From: an uncultured Clostridia bacterium
GTDB lineage: Bacteria; Bacillota; Clostridia; Lachnospirales; Anaerotignaceae
Assembly: GCA_910587735.1 (NCBI GenBank)
Contig: CAJUNT010000023.1
Coordinates: forward strand, 1 to 35,376
Length of the DNA: 35,376 bases
Reading direction: 5' to 3'
The notes beneath the pieces are model-generated. The model saw nothing but the letters and a program-made list of their open reading frames with translations. It ran no database searches and was not told where the DNA came from. Positions 8,938 through 17,975 of this stretch are shown one piece after another (the stretch's first letter is position 1; each line of letters begins with the position of its first letter). The translations under genes were made by a program, and so were the position numbers.

Positions 8938-9831
8938 TTAACAAGTATAATTACTTTTTTCTAGATATGTTTTAATGTGTGAAATAAATTTAAACATAGC
9001 TGGAGAAAGTGTTTGGTTTTTTCTCCAAACTAAAACACTATCATTTTTAATTTCTGGTTCTATTGGCTTAAAGCATAAATTAGAATTGTTATTTCCAAAT
9101 TCAATTATCATTGCAATGCCCATTCCTGCCTCTACCATATAGGAAATATTATCTTTTGATAAATTCACTGTGCAAACTAATTTCATTTGTTTTTTTGCAT
9201 CATCAAACCAATTTTCTATTTCGTTACGTACAGATAAACGCTTTGGAAGAATTAAAGGAACATTAATTAAATCATATGGTGTAATTTTTTGTTTTTGTGC
9301 TAAGGGGTCATCTTTTCTCATCAGTACATTTAATGTTTCTTTTAAAGGCATTTTTACAAAATGATATTTACTAATTTCTACTGGTTCTAGCAAAAGCCCC
9401 ATATCTAATATACCATGATTTAATTTTTCTTTTACATCATCTGCAATTGCTGTATAAATTTCAAAACTAACATTTGTATATTGCTGCTGAAAAGAGGTTA
9501 TCATTTCGGAAAGTAATTTCATATTTTTTGTTTCTCCACAGCCTATAGCAATTTCTCCTGCAATATTTTCTTCTTGATAAATTAATTCCTTTTCTGTCTT
9601 TTCAGCTAAATCTACAATTTCCTGTGCTCTACGACGCAATAACATACCTTCTTCTGTTAGCAATACACTATGTTTACTTCTTCTAAGCAGTTTTATGCCA
9701 AGTTCTTCTTCTAACTGCATAAGCTGACGAGAAAGTGTAGGTTGTGTAATATGTAATAATGCAGCTGCTTTCGTAATGTTTTCTTCTCTTGCTACCGCAA
9801 GAAAGTATTTTAAAACACGTATCTCCATCAT
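8938..9831 (-). CDS. LysR-family transcriptional regulator
   Basis: 297 residues from the ATG at 9831, chosen because AGAGGAAAA lies just upstream; the ATG at 9849 precedes that ribosome site. The N-terminal helix-turn-helix is canonical (EIRVLKYFLAVAREENITKAAALLHITQPTLSRQLMQLEEELGIKL), followed by a hinge helix and a periplasmic-binding-fold effector domain beginning at GEIAIGCGETKNMKLL. The effector domain is of the same subgroup as the LysR fragment at 24839-25405 (both have the ISKY ... LPIK/MPLK ... VLMRK pattern). It appears monocistronic with no clear divergent partner, so the target genes are unknown. Confidence 0.9.
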   Translation of the reverse strand: MMEIRVLKYFLAVAREENITKAAALLHITQPTLSRQLMQLEEELGIKLLRRSKHSVLLTEEGMLLRRRAQEIVDLAEKTEKELIYQEENIAGEIAIGCGETKNMKLLSEMITSFQQQYTNVSFEIYTAIADDVKEKLNHGILDMGLLLEPVEISKYHFVKMPLKETLNVLMRKDDPLAQKQKITPYDLINVPLILPKRLSVRNEIENWFDDAKKQMKLVCTVNLSKDNISYMVEAGMGIAMIIEFGNNNSNLCFKPIEPEIKNDSVLVWRKNQTLSPAMFKFISHIKTYLEKSNYTC

Positions 9832-10145
9832 AAATTTTCCTCTTTTCATTTGTTTTATTATATTATATCAAATATTTCCTATACTTTGTAGAAATATATT
9901 GATACAACATTTAACAGATACACTTTTTTAAATTTTGAGAGTAAAAAATGTTAAATAAATAATGAAAAAAGGAAAATTACAATGAAATTTATATTTATCG
10001 GAAATTATTTTTTGAAATAATATATAATGTAAATTTTTATATTTCTTATCAATAATATTTTTTTACTATTATAATGTGTTCTTATTCATTAATTTAATAC
10101 CACTTTCAATTTTGTAATCTATTATGGAAAAATTTAATGATATGT
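9832..10145. other. Intergenic gap, nothing recognised
   Basis: About 310 AT-rich bases between the LysR start and the end of the ABC operon. It must contain the LysR promoter on the minus strand; I see no gene, clear fold or remnant. Confidence 0.45.
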
Positions 10146-10871
10146 TTATATATCTCTTTTATTTAATATAGTACTGCTTATCAACATAAATATTAAAATA
10201 TATACAAAGCAAATAATTACAAATGATAAATATCCCGTTTTTACTAATTCTTGTGGTGCATTTGAATTCATACCATATGCCATAAGAGAATAGGGCCATA
10301 TATGCCCTAAATTTTTTGCAAGAAATACAAGGCCTGAAAGTCCACCAGCAAGTGCTAATGCTATAGGCAAAGCAAAACTTTTTATAAACAAAGAAAGCAT
10401 AAGTTGTATAGAAGCCATTACGATACCCCCAAGTGTACCAAATAGACACCATACTATCAATTTATTAATAGGAATTGCTGAACTAATTCCTACTATTTTA
10501 CCTGATAAAATAAACAATATTGCTATCCAAATTTCGCTAATAAGTATCATAAATGATGTACATATTAATTTTACTATAAATATATTGTTTTTTGAAACAG
10601 GCATAGTAAGCACTTTATTCCAATTTCTATTATTTTCTTCCTGCCTCATAATATAAGAACAATAAATTCCTATCATAATTGGCAGAAAGAAATAATCTGT
10701 AAATAGTGTATGCTGTGTCCAAAGACTATACCATTCACTTTGCAATATTTCAATATTTGCAACATAATTCAGTGTTCCCAAAAATGCAGGAATAACAGGC
10801 ATAATCAAAAAAGCCAACCATATAGGAGAGCGTTTTAATTTCATTTGTTCTGCTTTAATTAATGAAAACAT
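10146..10871 (-). CDS. ABC-2 permease, lantibiotic-immunity (LanG/MutG) type
   Basis: 241 residues from the ATG at 10871, which follows AAAGGAGTTGTAAGT; the longer frame from 10892 overlaps the upstream gene and lacks a ribosome site. Six membrane segments can be traced, starting with SPIWLAFLIMPVIPAFLGTLNYV and ending with GYLSFVIICFVYILIFMLI. The extracellular loop SEWYSLWTQHTLFTDYFFLPI is characteristic of permeases of the MutE/MutG/EpiE group that expel or exclude cationic peptides at the membrane. It is the last gene of a three-gene operon with another permease and the ATPase. Confidence 0.8.
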   Translation of the reverse strand: MFSLIKAEQMKLKRSPIWLAFLIMPVIPAFLGTLNYVANIEILQSEWYSLWTQHTLFTDYFFLPIMIGIYCSYIMRQEENNRNWNKVLTMPVSKNNIFIVKLICTSFMILISEIWIAILFILSGKIVGISSAIPINKLIVWCLFGTLGGIVMASIQLMLSLFIKSFALPIALALAGGLSGLVFLAKNLGHIWPYSLMAYGMNSNAPQELVKTGYLSFVIICFVYILIFMLISSTILNKRDI

Positions 10872-10873
10872 AC

Positions 10874-11644
10874 TTACAACTCCTTTTTGCAAAATATTTT
10901 TTTACCAATGATATAAATTACAGTCATAGCAACAATTAATACTATAAATGCAGTCCAATCAATATCCATTACTTCCATATAAGCAGCATCATAACGTGTT
11001 TCTTTTGTATAACCAAATAGTCCTACAAATTGTAATGCACCATAATATCCCCATAACATACTTTTACGAAACAATGGAAACTGTGGTAAAAACATAGAAA
11101 ATAATCCTATAAATTCACCAAGTATTCCCACAAAAAAAGAGATTGCTTGATTTTGAAATATCATAGATAAACTGTATTGAAATACATAAATAGCAGTAGT
11201 TGGTATTATAGTAAATAATAAATACAGCAAATACAAATTTATAGGTATCTTCCCAGCAAATCCTATTATTTTTCCAAAAATTAATGTAGCACACCATAAT
11301 AATATTACACAAAAAATTACAATACTGATACCATAAATTAATTTTGCATCAAATATTTTAGATTTTTCTGTTAAAGTACATATCAATTTTAAATTTTTTC
11401 CTTTATGTTCTATGTCACACAATCTAGAAGCAATAATAATACACAGTAAAGGAAAAAATATAGCATTCATTAAAGGAAATTGATAAAGAAAAAGTAAATA
11501 TCCATTTTGTATTACAAAATCTTTGATATCTCCAGAATAATTTCCATAAAATGCCCATATACCAGCAAATGCAGTAATAGCAAGTGCAGTGATAAAAATA
11601 TATCTTCTTCTTGTTTTTAAATATTCGCATTTTAACAAATTCAT
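10874..11644 (-). CDS. ABC-2 permease, lantibiotic-immunity (LanE/MutE) type
   Basis: 256 residues. Its ATG overlaps the TGA of the ATPase gene (ATGA), showing translational coupling. The N-terminus (MNLLKCEYLKTRRRYIFITALAI) and about six membrane helices are typical of this family, with IPINLYLLYLLFTIIPTTAIYV and a C-terminal FIVLIVAMTVIYIIGKKIF helix. Paired with the permease that follows, it would form a LanFEG-like heteromeric exporter or peptide-immunity pump. Confidence 0.8.
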   Translation of the reverse strand: MNLLKCEYLKTRRRYIFITALAITAFAGIWAFYGNYSGDIKDFVIQNGYLLFLYQFPLMNAIFFPLLCIIIASRLCDIEHKGKNLKLICTLTEKSKIFDAKLIYGISIVIFCVILLWCATLIFGKIIGFAGKIPINLYLLYLLFTIIPTTAIYVFQYSLSMIFQNQAISFFVGILGEFIGLFSMFLPQFPLFRKSMLWGYYGALQFVGLFGYTKETRYDAAYMEVMDIDWTAFIVLIVAMTVIYIIGKKIFCKKEL

Positions 11645-12372
11645 AAACTTGTTTCCTTTCCTGTCAAATCTAAAAATATTTCTTCTAATGTTTTGTTTGT
11701 ATCCTTTTGATGGAGATTGTTTAAAGTACCTTGAAACATCATTTTTCCATTTGCAATAATACCAATATCATTTACAATTTGGTCTATTTCAGAAAGCAAA
11801 TGGCTGGAAACAATTACTGTCATACCATATTTTTGAGGAAGGGAACGAATTAACTCTCTCATTTCTTGTATTCCAGCTGGGTCAAGACCATTTGTAGGCT
11901 CATCTAGTATTAACAATTTTGGAAAAGAAAGTAATGCTGATGCAATACCAAGTCTTTGCTTCATACCCAAAGAATAAGCAGAAACTTTTTTATTTTGCTG
12001 ACCATCTAATCTAACAATTTTTAAAACTTCATCTATATTTTTTTGAGATAAGTCTAATATTGTAGTATAGATTTTTAAATTTTCTTTTGCTGTTAAATGA
12101 CCATAGTAAGATGGCATTTCTATTAAAGAGCCTATCTGTTTTAAAATTTCTATTCTGTTTTTTGTTGTAAAATGTTTTCCAAAAATTTCAATTTCTCCTT
12201 CTGTAGGCTGAACCAGTCCTAAAAGCATTTTAAGTGTTGTAGATTTTCCAGCACCATTTGGTCCTAAAAATCCGTATATATTTCCTTCTCTTACAGAAAT
12301 ATTTAAGTTTTGAACAGAATAAAAGTTTTTATATTTTTTGGTAAGCCCTTTCGTTTGAACTACTCTATTCAT
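11641..12372 (-). CDS. ABC transporter ATPase, LanF/BcrA type
   Basis: 243 residues with complete nucleotide-binding motifs: Walker A GPNGAGKSTT, Q-loop GSLIEMPSYYG, signature YSLGMKQRLGIASALL, Walker B LLILDEPTNGLDP and switch His in VSSHLL. The Q-loop region with Glu (LIEMPSYYGHLTA) resembles the E-loop seen in BcrA/LanF proteins. AGAGGG precedes the ATG. It is the first gene of the exporter operon and is divergent from a response-regulator gene 141 bases away, the usual layout of peptide-sensing and resistance modules. Confidence 0.88.
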   Translation of the reverse strand: MNRVVQTKGLTKKYKNFYSVQNLNISVREGNIYGFLGPNGAGKSTTLKMLLGLVQPTEGEIEIFGKHFTTKNRIEILKQIGSLIEMPSYYGHLTAKENLKIYTTILDLSQKNIDEVLKIVRLDGQQNKKVSAYSLGMKQRLGIASALLSFPKLLILDEPTNGLDPAGIQEMRELIRSLPQKYGMTVIVSSHLLSEIDQIVNDIGIIANGKMMFQGTLNNLHQKDTNKTLEEIFLDLTGKETSL

Positions 12373-12513
12373 ACTAAATCCCTCTTTTCTTTTTTGTACA
12401 GTTTAACAGCAGCACCTTTCTTTAAACTGAAATTAACCTTAACAAAACATTAAATTTTAATATTGTATTTTATATCATAAAAAAATAGAGTAAAATAATT
12501 ATGGTGATGAAAT

Positions 12514-13215
12514 ATGAAAGAGTTATTAAATAAAAAAATTTTAATTGTAGATGATGAAAAAGAATTATTACAAATGATAGAAGATACGCTTTTTGATGAA
12601 GGATTTTTTCACATTTATACTGCTTTAAACTGTAAAAAAACAATTGAAATTGCCAAAAGTCAGTCTATTGCATTATTTTTAATTGATATTAATTTGCCTG
12701 ATGGAAATGGTTTTATGCTGTATCAGTCTATACGAGAATTTTCAGATGCACCTGTAATATTTCTTACTGCACGAGGAGAAGAAAATGATAAAGTAAGAGG
12801 ATTTCATTTAGGAGCAGACGACTATATTGTAAAACCTTTTCTTATGAAAGAATTGGTATTAAGAGTAAAAGCATTGCTTCGTCGCACATATAGTATGCAA
12901 TATACAGAAACTGGTTTTTATGTAGGAGACAGGTATATTGATTTTGAAAAAGTGGCTGTTATATCTGATATAGAAAAACCGCTTACTCCCAAAGAATTTA
13001 TTATTATAAAAAAATTGTGGGAAAATAAAAATCGTATTGTTACAAATGATAATTTATGTTTTACTGCTTGGGGAGAAGAATATTATGGACACGAAAATAC
13101 GCTTATGGTACACATCAGAAGATTGAGAGAAAAAATAGAACAAAATCCTTCTTCTCCAAAATATTTATTAACTGCAAAAGGACTTGGATATAAATTGGTG
13201 ATAAAAAATGAATAA
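12514..13215 (+). CDS. OmpR-family response regulator
   Basis: 233 residues. Receiver domain with acidic pocket ILIVDDEKE, phospho-acceptor D58 in LFLIDINLPDGNG, Thr in FLTARG and Lys in DDYIVKPF; C-terminal winged helix with EFIIIKKLWENKNRIVTNDNL and TLMVHIRRLREKIEQNP. It overlaps the sensor kinase gene by eight bases (TAA and ATG interleaved), so the two are coupled. The divergent ABC exporter is the natural target, as in NisRK/SpaRK-like and BceRS-like peptide response systems. Confidence 0.93.
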   Translation: MKELLNKKILIVDDEKELLQMIEDTLFDEGFFHIYTALNCKKTIEIAKSQSIALFLIDINLPDGNGFMLYQSIREFSDAPVIFLTARGEENDKVRGFHLGADDYIVKPFLMKELVLRVKALLRRTYSMQYTETGFYVGDRYIDFEKVAVISDIEKPLTPKEFIIIKKLWENKNRIVTNDNLCFTAWGEEYYGHENTLMVHIRRLREKIEQNPSSPKYLLTAKGLGYKLVIKNE

Positions 13216-14548
13216 AACTGCTTTAAAAATATTTATTAGTTTTTCATTTATTGCAGCAGTGACTTCTATCATATTATTGTGCATTAATGCTTTAGGAATA
13301 GCTGTAATAGAAAGCGACACGAAAATATATATTCACAATCACACACCACAATATTTAATTGAAAATATTGGAGATACTTTAATTCAAAAAGAAGATGCAT
13401 ATATACTTACAGATGATATTATACCTGATGATTGTTGGTGTATTCTTTTAAATGACAATGGAGATATTATATGGTCTAAAAATCAACCTGATGATATTCC
13501 AACACATTATACTATAAAAGACATTGCTTTGTTAACACGCTGGTTTTTAAACGATTATCCTGTTTATGTACGTGCGGAGGAATATGGACTATTGATATTA
13601 GGTATTCCTAAAAATGCTGTTGGTAAATATGATATGGAATATTCTATGGATTGGTTTGATACATTGGCTCAAAGAGTTTTTATGATATTTTTATTTAATT
13701 TAATACTTGCTCTTTTGTTTGCTTTTTTACTTGGCTTTAAATTGTATCAAAATTTAAAAACTATTATAACAGCAACAAAAGATTTAAAAAATGAAAAAGT
13801 AGTAAAACTATCTGAAAAAGGACTATTTAGTGAAGTTGCAAAAAATATTAATGAAACTTCAAATGCTATAGAAAGAAAAAATACTATTTTAACTATACGT
13901 GACAATGCACGTTTAAATTGGATTGCAGGAATATCTCACGACATCAGAACACCTCTTGCTATTATTATGGGAAATTCTGAATTTCTTCAAAATGTCAAAG
14001 AATTATCACAACAAAATCGTAAAAAAGCAGCTTCTATTACTGCACAAAGCATTAAAGTAAAAAAATTAATAGAAGATTTAAACTTGATTTCTTCATTAGA
14101 GTACGATATGCAGCCTATCAAAAGAAAGAATATAAAAATCTGTCCTTTTATACGTCGTATCGTTTCAGATTTTATAAATAATGGATTATCTGAAAAATTT
14201 GAAATTGATATTAACTTACAATATGAACAAGCTGTTGTATTAGGTGATAAATCACTTTTAGAAAGAGCATTTTTTAATATCATCAATAATTCTGTGAAAC
14301 ATAATGAAAATGGTTGTACTATCCACATTGATGAATATAAAAACAGTCATTTTGTTGTTATTCATATTTATGATAATGGCAAAGGTGTGACAGATGAAGT
14401 CATACAGAATATGTCTATTATGCCAAAAACAACACATGGATTAGGTATTCCTCTTGCCTTTAAAACAATTCACGTTCATGGAGGTACTTTTGAAGGATAT
14501 AATGAAAATGGTTTTCATATTAAAATAAAATTACCAATACAAATATAA
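13208..14548 (+). CDS. Membrane sensor histidine kinase
   Basis: 446 residues. A membrane helix at about 8-33, an extracytoplasmic region of about 120 residues, a second helix at about 155-180 (RVFMIFLFNLILALLFAFLLGF), then a linker. The phosphorylated His is H244 in GISHDIRTPLAIIMGNSEFL. The catalytic domain shows the N-box FFNIINNSVKHNENG, G1 box YDNGKGV and G2 box TTHGLGIPLAFKTI. The extracytoplasmic loop is larger than in intramembrane-sensing BceS kinases, and closer to NisK/SpaK-type kinases that bind the peptide directly. Partner of the response regulator upstream. Confidence 0.92.
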   Translation: MNKTALKIFISFSFIAAVTSIILLCINALGIAVIESDTKIYIHNHTPQYLIENIGDTLIQKEDAYILTDDIIPDDCWCILLNDNGDIIWSKNQPDDIPTHYTIKDIALLTRWFLNDYPVYVRAEEYGLLILGIPKNAVGKYDMEYSMDWFDTLAQRVFMIFLFNLILALLFAFLLGFKLYQNLKTIITATKDLKNEKVVKLSEKGLFSEVAKNINETSNAIERKNTILTIRDNARLNWIAGISHDIRTPLAIIMGNSEFLQNVKELSQQNRKKAASITAQSIKVKKLIEDLNLISSLEYDMQPIKRKNIKICPFIRRIVSDFINNGLSEKFEIDINLQYEQAVVLGDKSLLERAFFNIINNSVKHNENGCTIHIDEYKNSHFVVIHIYDNGKGVTDEVIQNMSIMPKTTHGLGIPLAFKTIHVHGGTFEGYNENGFHIKIKLPIQI

Positions 14549-14638
14549 TATTATCCAAGAGAATTACTTAATGTGATTATTGGGATATTAAGAACAGTTC
14601 CTCATTGGTATGCTATTGTTGAAAAATATGTTTCTTAA
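14549..14638 (+). pseudogene. Possible short C-terminal gene remnant, unrecognised
   Basis: Immediately after the kinase stop the same frame is open for 29 codons to TAA at 14636-14638 and reads protein-like: YYPRELLNVIIGILRTVPH followed by WYAIVEKYVS. It has no start codon of its own. The composition is unlike random AT-rich DNA, but I cannot name the family. It may be the tail of a deleted gene fused behind the kinase, like the sepF scrap. Confidence 0.3.
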
Positions 14639-14657
14639 CACACAGTTTATAATAATA

Positions 14658-14690
14658 AACCTGATGGAAATAAAAACCATCAGGTTAAAT
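14658..14690. terminator. Bidirectional terminator hairpin
   Basis: A perfect ten-base inverted repeat (AACCTGATGG / CCATCAGGTT) with a nine-base A-rich loop. T-rich sequence follows on both strands, strongest on the minus strand where the loop and flank are T-rich. It separates the two-component system from the convergent reductase gene. Confidence 0.75.
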
Positions 14691-14691
14691 T

Positions 14692-15542
14692 TTATTTATG
14701 AATTTTTAAATTATGTATCATTTTTACAAAATTAGCGTCATAATGATTTACAATTTCGCTATGGTCGATATTTAATTTGGAAATTTCTTTTATATCGTCC
14801 TCTGAAAGTGTAAAATCCCATATATTTATATTTTGTTCCATACGTTGTTTGTGTACTGATTTTGGAATGACTACAACACCACGTTGTATATTCCAACGAA
14901 GTGCAACTTGTGCAGCAGTTTTACCATATTTTTTTCCAATTTTAGTCAGCACTGGGTGAGTAAATATTCCGTGATTTCCTTCTGCAAAAGGTCCCCATGC
15001 TTCTGGTTGTACACCATATTCTTTCATTACTGCAAGGGCATTTTGTTGTTGAAAAAATGGATGTAGTTCTACTTGATTTACTGCTGGTATAACCTCTACT
15101 GTTTGGCAAAAGTCAACAAGTACATGAGGGTAGAAATTACATACACCAATAGCACGAAGTATTCCTTTTTTATACAGTTCCTCCATTGCTTGATATGCAC
15201 CATAATAGTCGCCCATAGGTTGATGAATTAAATACAAATCAATATAATTCAATCCTAATTTATTTAATGAAGTTTCTACAGCTTTTTTTGCAGATTGGTA
15301 ATTTGCATTTTGTACCCATAATTTTGTTGTAATAAATAATTCTTCACGAGGAATACCACATTTTTTAATTGCTGCACCAACTGCTTCTTCATTCATATAG
15401 GCAGCAGCAGTATCAATCAGACGATAACCACTAGCAATGGCATCTAAAACAGCCTGTTCACAAACAGCAGGGTCAGGTATTTGAAATACTCCAAAACCCT
15501 CCATAGGCATTTTATTCCATTATTTAATGTTATAAATTCCAT
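14692..15542 (-). pseudogene. Aldo/keto reductase with a frameshift at codon 12
   Basis: The large open frame begins MPMEGFGVFQIPD at 15510, but the family start lies just upstream in another frame: ATG at 15542, preceded by GAAGG, reads MEFITLNNGIK, the normal AKR N-terminal hairpin. One base is missing in a run of four A at about 15510-15513; five A would fuse MEFITLNNGIK to MPMEGFG. The rest is intact: Asp and Tyr in LIDTAAAYMNEEAVG, Lys in ITTKLW, His in YLIHQP and the NADPH-binding end IPKSVHKQRMEQNINIW. Reduces small aldehydes or ketones with NADPH. Divergent from a LysR gene that probably controls it. A weak internal start at 15510 could still give a slightly short protein. Confidence 0.85.
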
Positions 15543-15608
15543 AATATATACCTTCCCTTCATAGTTTATTATTTTTATATTTATTATAAAAAGTTTTTTT
15601 AAAAAAGT

Positions 15609-15629
15609 ACAATATCAATATTGCATTGT
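15609..15629. promoter_or_regulatory. Dyad in the divergent reductase/lysR gap, possible LysR box
   Basis: An imperfect inverted repeat (ACAATA...TATTG...ATTGT), containing a CAATATTG core, lies between the two divergent starts, where LysR regulators usually bind (T-N11-A type sites). No experimental or family-specific support. Confidence 0.3.
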
Positions 15630-15677
15630 GCTATACTATATATGAATACTGAAAATAAAAAAGACAGGAGATATATT

Positions 15678-16514
15678 ATGATTGAATTATTGCAATTAAA
15701 ACAGCTTGTAGCATTTGCAGAATATGGTACACTTTCTAAAGCAGCTGAAATGTTACATATATCACAACCTACATTAACTCGTACTATGCAGAAATTAGAA
15801 AATGAATTTGATATATTGTTATTTCATCGTACAAAAAATAAAATGGAATTGAATGAGAACGGAAAACTTGCTGTTATATATGCCAACAAAATATTAGATC
15901 AAACAAAAGATATGATAAATTTGATACGTGCTAATGACCGTACTAATCATACACTTTCTGTAGGTTCTTGTGCTCCTATGCCTATGATTACATTAATTCA
16001 AGAAATAACACAACGACGCCCTGATATAACAATTTCTACAGAATTAAAAGAAAATGAAATGCTACTAAAGGGATTAAATAATGGTACTTATCAAATTATT
16101 ATTTTACCATACAAACCAGAACAAAAAGATATATACATAAAAGAATATGGTACAGAAAAACTATTTTTTGCACTTCCTTTTGACCACTCTCTTGCAAAAA
16201 AAGAGGCTGTGTTTATGGAGGAACTAGACGGAGAAAATATGCTTTTATATTTTGATATAGGATTTTGGCGTGAAATACCAGCAAAGAAAATGCCACATTC
16301 TCGTTTTCTTGTACAAAATGACGAATTTGCACTTAAGGAATTGGTTGAACTGTCTATTCTACCATCTTTTGTAACAGATGTAGCTATTCGTTTGCAAGGA
16401 GCTCCAAATAATAGAAAAATTATTCCAATATTAGATGAAGAAGCAACAGTAAATTATTATGTTGTTTGTTTAAAAACAAGTAACAATACTATTCAACAGT
16501 TAATATACAATTAA
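15678..16514 (+). CDS. LysR-family transcriptional regulator
   Basis: 278 residues from ATG 15678, preceded by AGGAG seven bases away; the longer frame from 15621 has no ribosome site. Helix-turn-helix LLQLKQLVAFAEYGTLSKAAEMLHISQPTLTRTMQKLENEFDILLF is standard, followed by an effector domain starting at HTLSVGSCAPMPMITLIQEI. The protein is slightly short at the C-terminus for the family. Divergent from the aldo/keto reductase gene, which is its probable target; LysR-AKR pairs of this kind are common in Clostridia. Confidence 0.9.
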   Translation: MIELLQLKQLVAFAEYGTLSKAAEMLHISQPTLTRTMQKLENEFDILLFHRTKNKMELNENGKLAVIYANKILDQTKDMINLIRANDRTNHTLSVGSCAPMPMITLIQEITQRRPDITISTELKENEMLLKGLNNGTYQIIILPYKPEQKDIYIKEYGTEKLFFALPFDHSLAKKEAVFMEELDGENMLLYFDIGFWREIPAKKMPHSRFLVQNDEFALKELVELSILPSFVTDVAIRLQGAPNNRKIIPILDEEATVNYYVVCLKTSNNTIQQLIYN

Positions 16515-16800
16515 TATATAATTTAAAAAAATTTTTTTAAATATAACTAAAAAACAAAAATATAATATGTTTTTTAAGAATATGTTGATTTTTTCAATAT
16601 GCTATAATGAGGTGTACTTTGTTTTTTCGTATGGATTAGTTTTAAGTATCAACAACACTTTATTAGAAATATGTTTGTAATTCTAGCAAAAATGATAATA
16701 TTTGCTAGAAAAAATAACAAAGAATTGATGTAACATTGAAATATAAAAATGATGGTATTATAATAAATATAAAAATAACGAAATATTAGGGGTGTAAAAA
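16515..16800 (+). promoter_or_regulatory. Intergenic leader of lacI, containing a 10-bp dyad
   Basis: This 286-base gap holds a perfect inverted repeat at 16681-16710 (TTCTAGCAAA / TTTGCTAGAA, loop of ten) and the lacI promoter. The hairpin is not followed by a T-run on either strand, so it is not a standard terminator; an operator or a transcript-end structure for the upstream LysR gene are both possible. Confidence 0.5.
16736..16764 (+). promoter_or_regulatory. Sigma-A promoter of lacI
   Basis: TTGAAA at 16736-16741, a 17-base spacer and a perfect TATAAT at 16759-16764. GGGGTG at 16790-16795 is the likely ribosome site before the ATG at 16801. Confidence 0.75.
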
Positions 16801-17829
16801 ATGGCAGTTACATTACAACAAATAGCAGATTTAGCTGGAGTTTCGAGAGGTACTGTAGATAGAGCATTAAACAATAGAGGACATATAAAATTAGAAGTAG
16901 AAGAAAAAATTAAGCGTATTGCAAAAGAATTAGGATATCAACCAAGTTTTGCTGGTAGAGCACTTGCTATGGCAAAAAAGAATTTGAAAATAGGTGTAAT
17001 ACTGCAATCAGCAAATACGCCATTTATGAAGGTCGTTTTAAAAGGATTAGAAACTGCAAAAAAAGAAGTAGAAAGTTTTGGGGCAAGTGTTAATATTAAA
17101 ACAATAGATGGCATTAATGCTGGAGAAGTAGTAAATATTATGGAAAAAATGAAAGCGGATAATGTAAGCGGAATTGCTCTTTCTCCTTCTGAGGATAGAT
17201 ATTTAATGCAAACAGTGAATAGATTTTCAGAAGAATATCATATACCTGTTTTAACATTCAATTCTGATTTAGAAGATACTTCTCGTATTTGTTTTGTAGG
17301 GCAAAATACAAAAAAAAGTGGTCAAACTGCTGCAGGACTTATGGGAGAGATTTTAAATGGAAAAGGAAAAATAATGATTATTTCTGGTTATGAAGAAAAT
17401 TTGTCATTAAAAAATAGAAAAAATAGCTTTATAAAAGAAATTGAATTATCTTATCCAGAAATTGACATTATAGGAATAAGATATGGATATGATGATAATT
17501 GGGTAGCAGAAAAAATTGCAGAAGAAGCTTTAAAAGAATACACAGATATAAAAGGATTTTATATTACAGGTTCTGGTGTAGTAGGCGTATGTAAAGCAAT
17601 TAAAAATGCCAAAAAAGACAAAGAAATAAAAGTAATTGCAAATGATTTTATAGAGGAAAATATTTATTGGCTTTTAGATGGTACAATTAATTTTTTAATT
17701 GGACAAGATGCCTACACACAGGGATATGAGTCAGTTATGTTATTGTTTCGTAAGTTTTTTTATGATGAAGAACCCAAAAATAAATTTCAATATACAGAAA
17801 TATTTATCAAAACAAAATACAATATATAG
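16801..17829 (+). CDS. LacI-family regulator of the inositol operon
   Basis: 342 residues, full LacI length. The helix-turn-helix is VTLQQIADLAGVSRGTVDRALNNRG and the hinge helix carries GYQPSFAGRALAMAK. The effector domain from NLKIGVILQSANTPF is a periplasmic-binding-protein type 1 fold resembling sugar-binding proteins (TFNSDLEDTSRICFVGQNTKKSGQTAAGLM). It sits directly before iolG-iolI in the same direction, and three operator-like sites with a central CG lie between it and iolG. It most likely represses the operon and is released by inositol or a keto-inositol. Bacillus uses a DeoR-type IolR instead, so this is a different regulatory solution. Confidence 0.9.
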   Translation: MAVTLQQIADLAGVSRGTVDRALNNRGHIKLEVEEKIKRIAKELGYQPSFAGRALAMAKKNLKIGVILQSANTPFMKVVLKGLETAKKEVESFGASVNIKTIDGINAGEVVNIMEKMKADNVSGIALSPSEDRYLMQTVNRFSEEYHIPVLTFNSDLEDTSRICFVGQNTKKSGQTAAGLMGEILNGKGKIMIISGYEENLSLKNRKNSFIKEIELSYPEIDIIGIRYGYDDNWVAEKIAEEALKEYTDIKGFYITGSGVVGVCKAIKNAKKDKEIKVIANDFIEENIYWLLDGTINFLIGQDAYTQGYESVMLLFRKFFYDEEPKNKFQYTEIFIKTKYNI

Positions 17830-17832
17830 TAT

Positions 17833-17845
17833 GTACACGGATACA
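17833..17845 (+). promoter_or_regulatory. LacI-type operator-like site 1
   Basis: GTACACGGATACA, four bases after the lacI stop. With its flanking T it fits the central-CG symmetric pattern of LacI-family operators, and it shares the following ACATAAAAAT with site 2. Confidence 0.5.
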
Positions 17846-17962
17846 TAAAAATCACTTTATATACTATAAATAAAAAAGATTTGTTGCTTTCTATAAAAAT
17901 AATATAGCAACATATTTTTTTTATGCTTAAAATCAAAAAAGTATGATACTATACTAAATTCC

Positions 17963-17975
17963 GTTCACGAGTACA
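17963..17975 (+). promoter_or_regulatory. LacI-type operator-like site 2
   Basis: GTTCACGAGTACA, followed by TAAAAATAAC as in site 1. It lies about 150 bases upstream of site 3, a distance compatible with repression by looping. Confidence 0.55.

Noticed and set aside
10159..10452. Minus-strand frames rich in Tyr, Cys and Phe overlapping the ABC permeases
   Set aside because: They overlap genuine permease frames in another phase and have aromatic-heavy composition typical of off-frame AT-rich DNA.
17833..17845. Operator-like site 1 as a CcpA cre box
   Set aside because: It matches the cre pattern at most positions, but two sister sites with the same core depart from cre and cluster beside a local LacI gene, so local control is the better reading.
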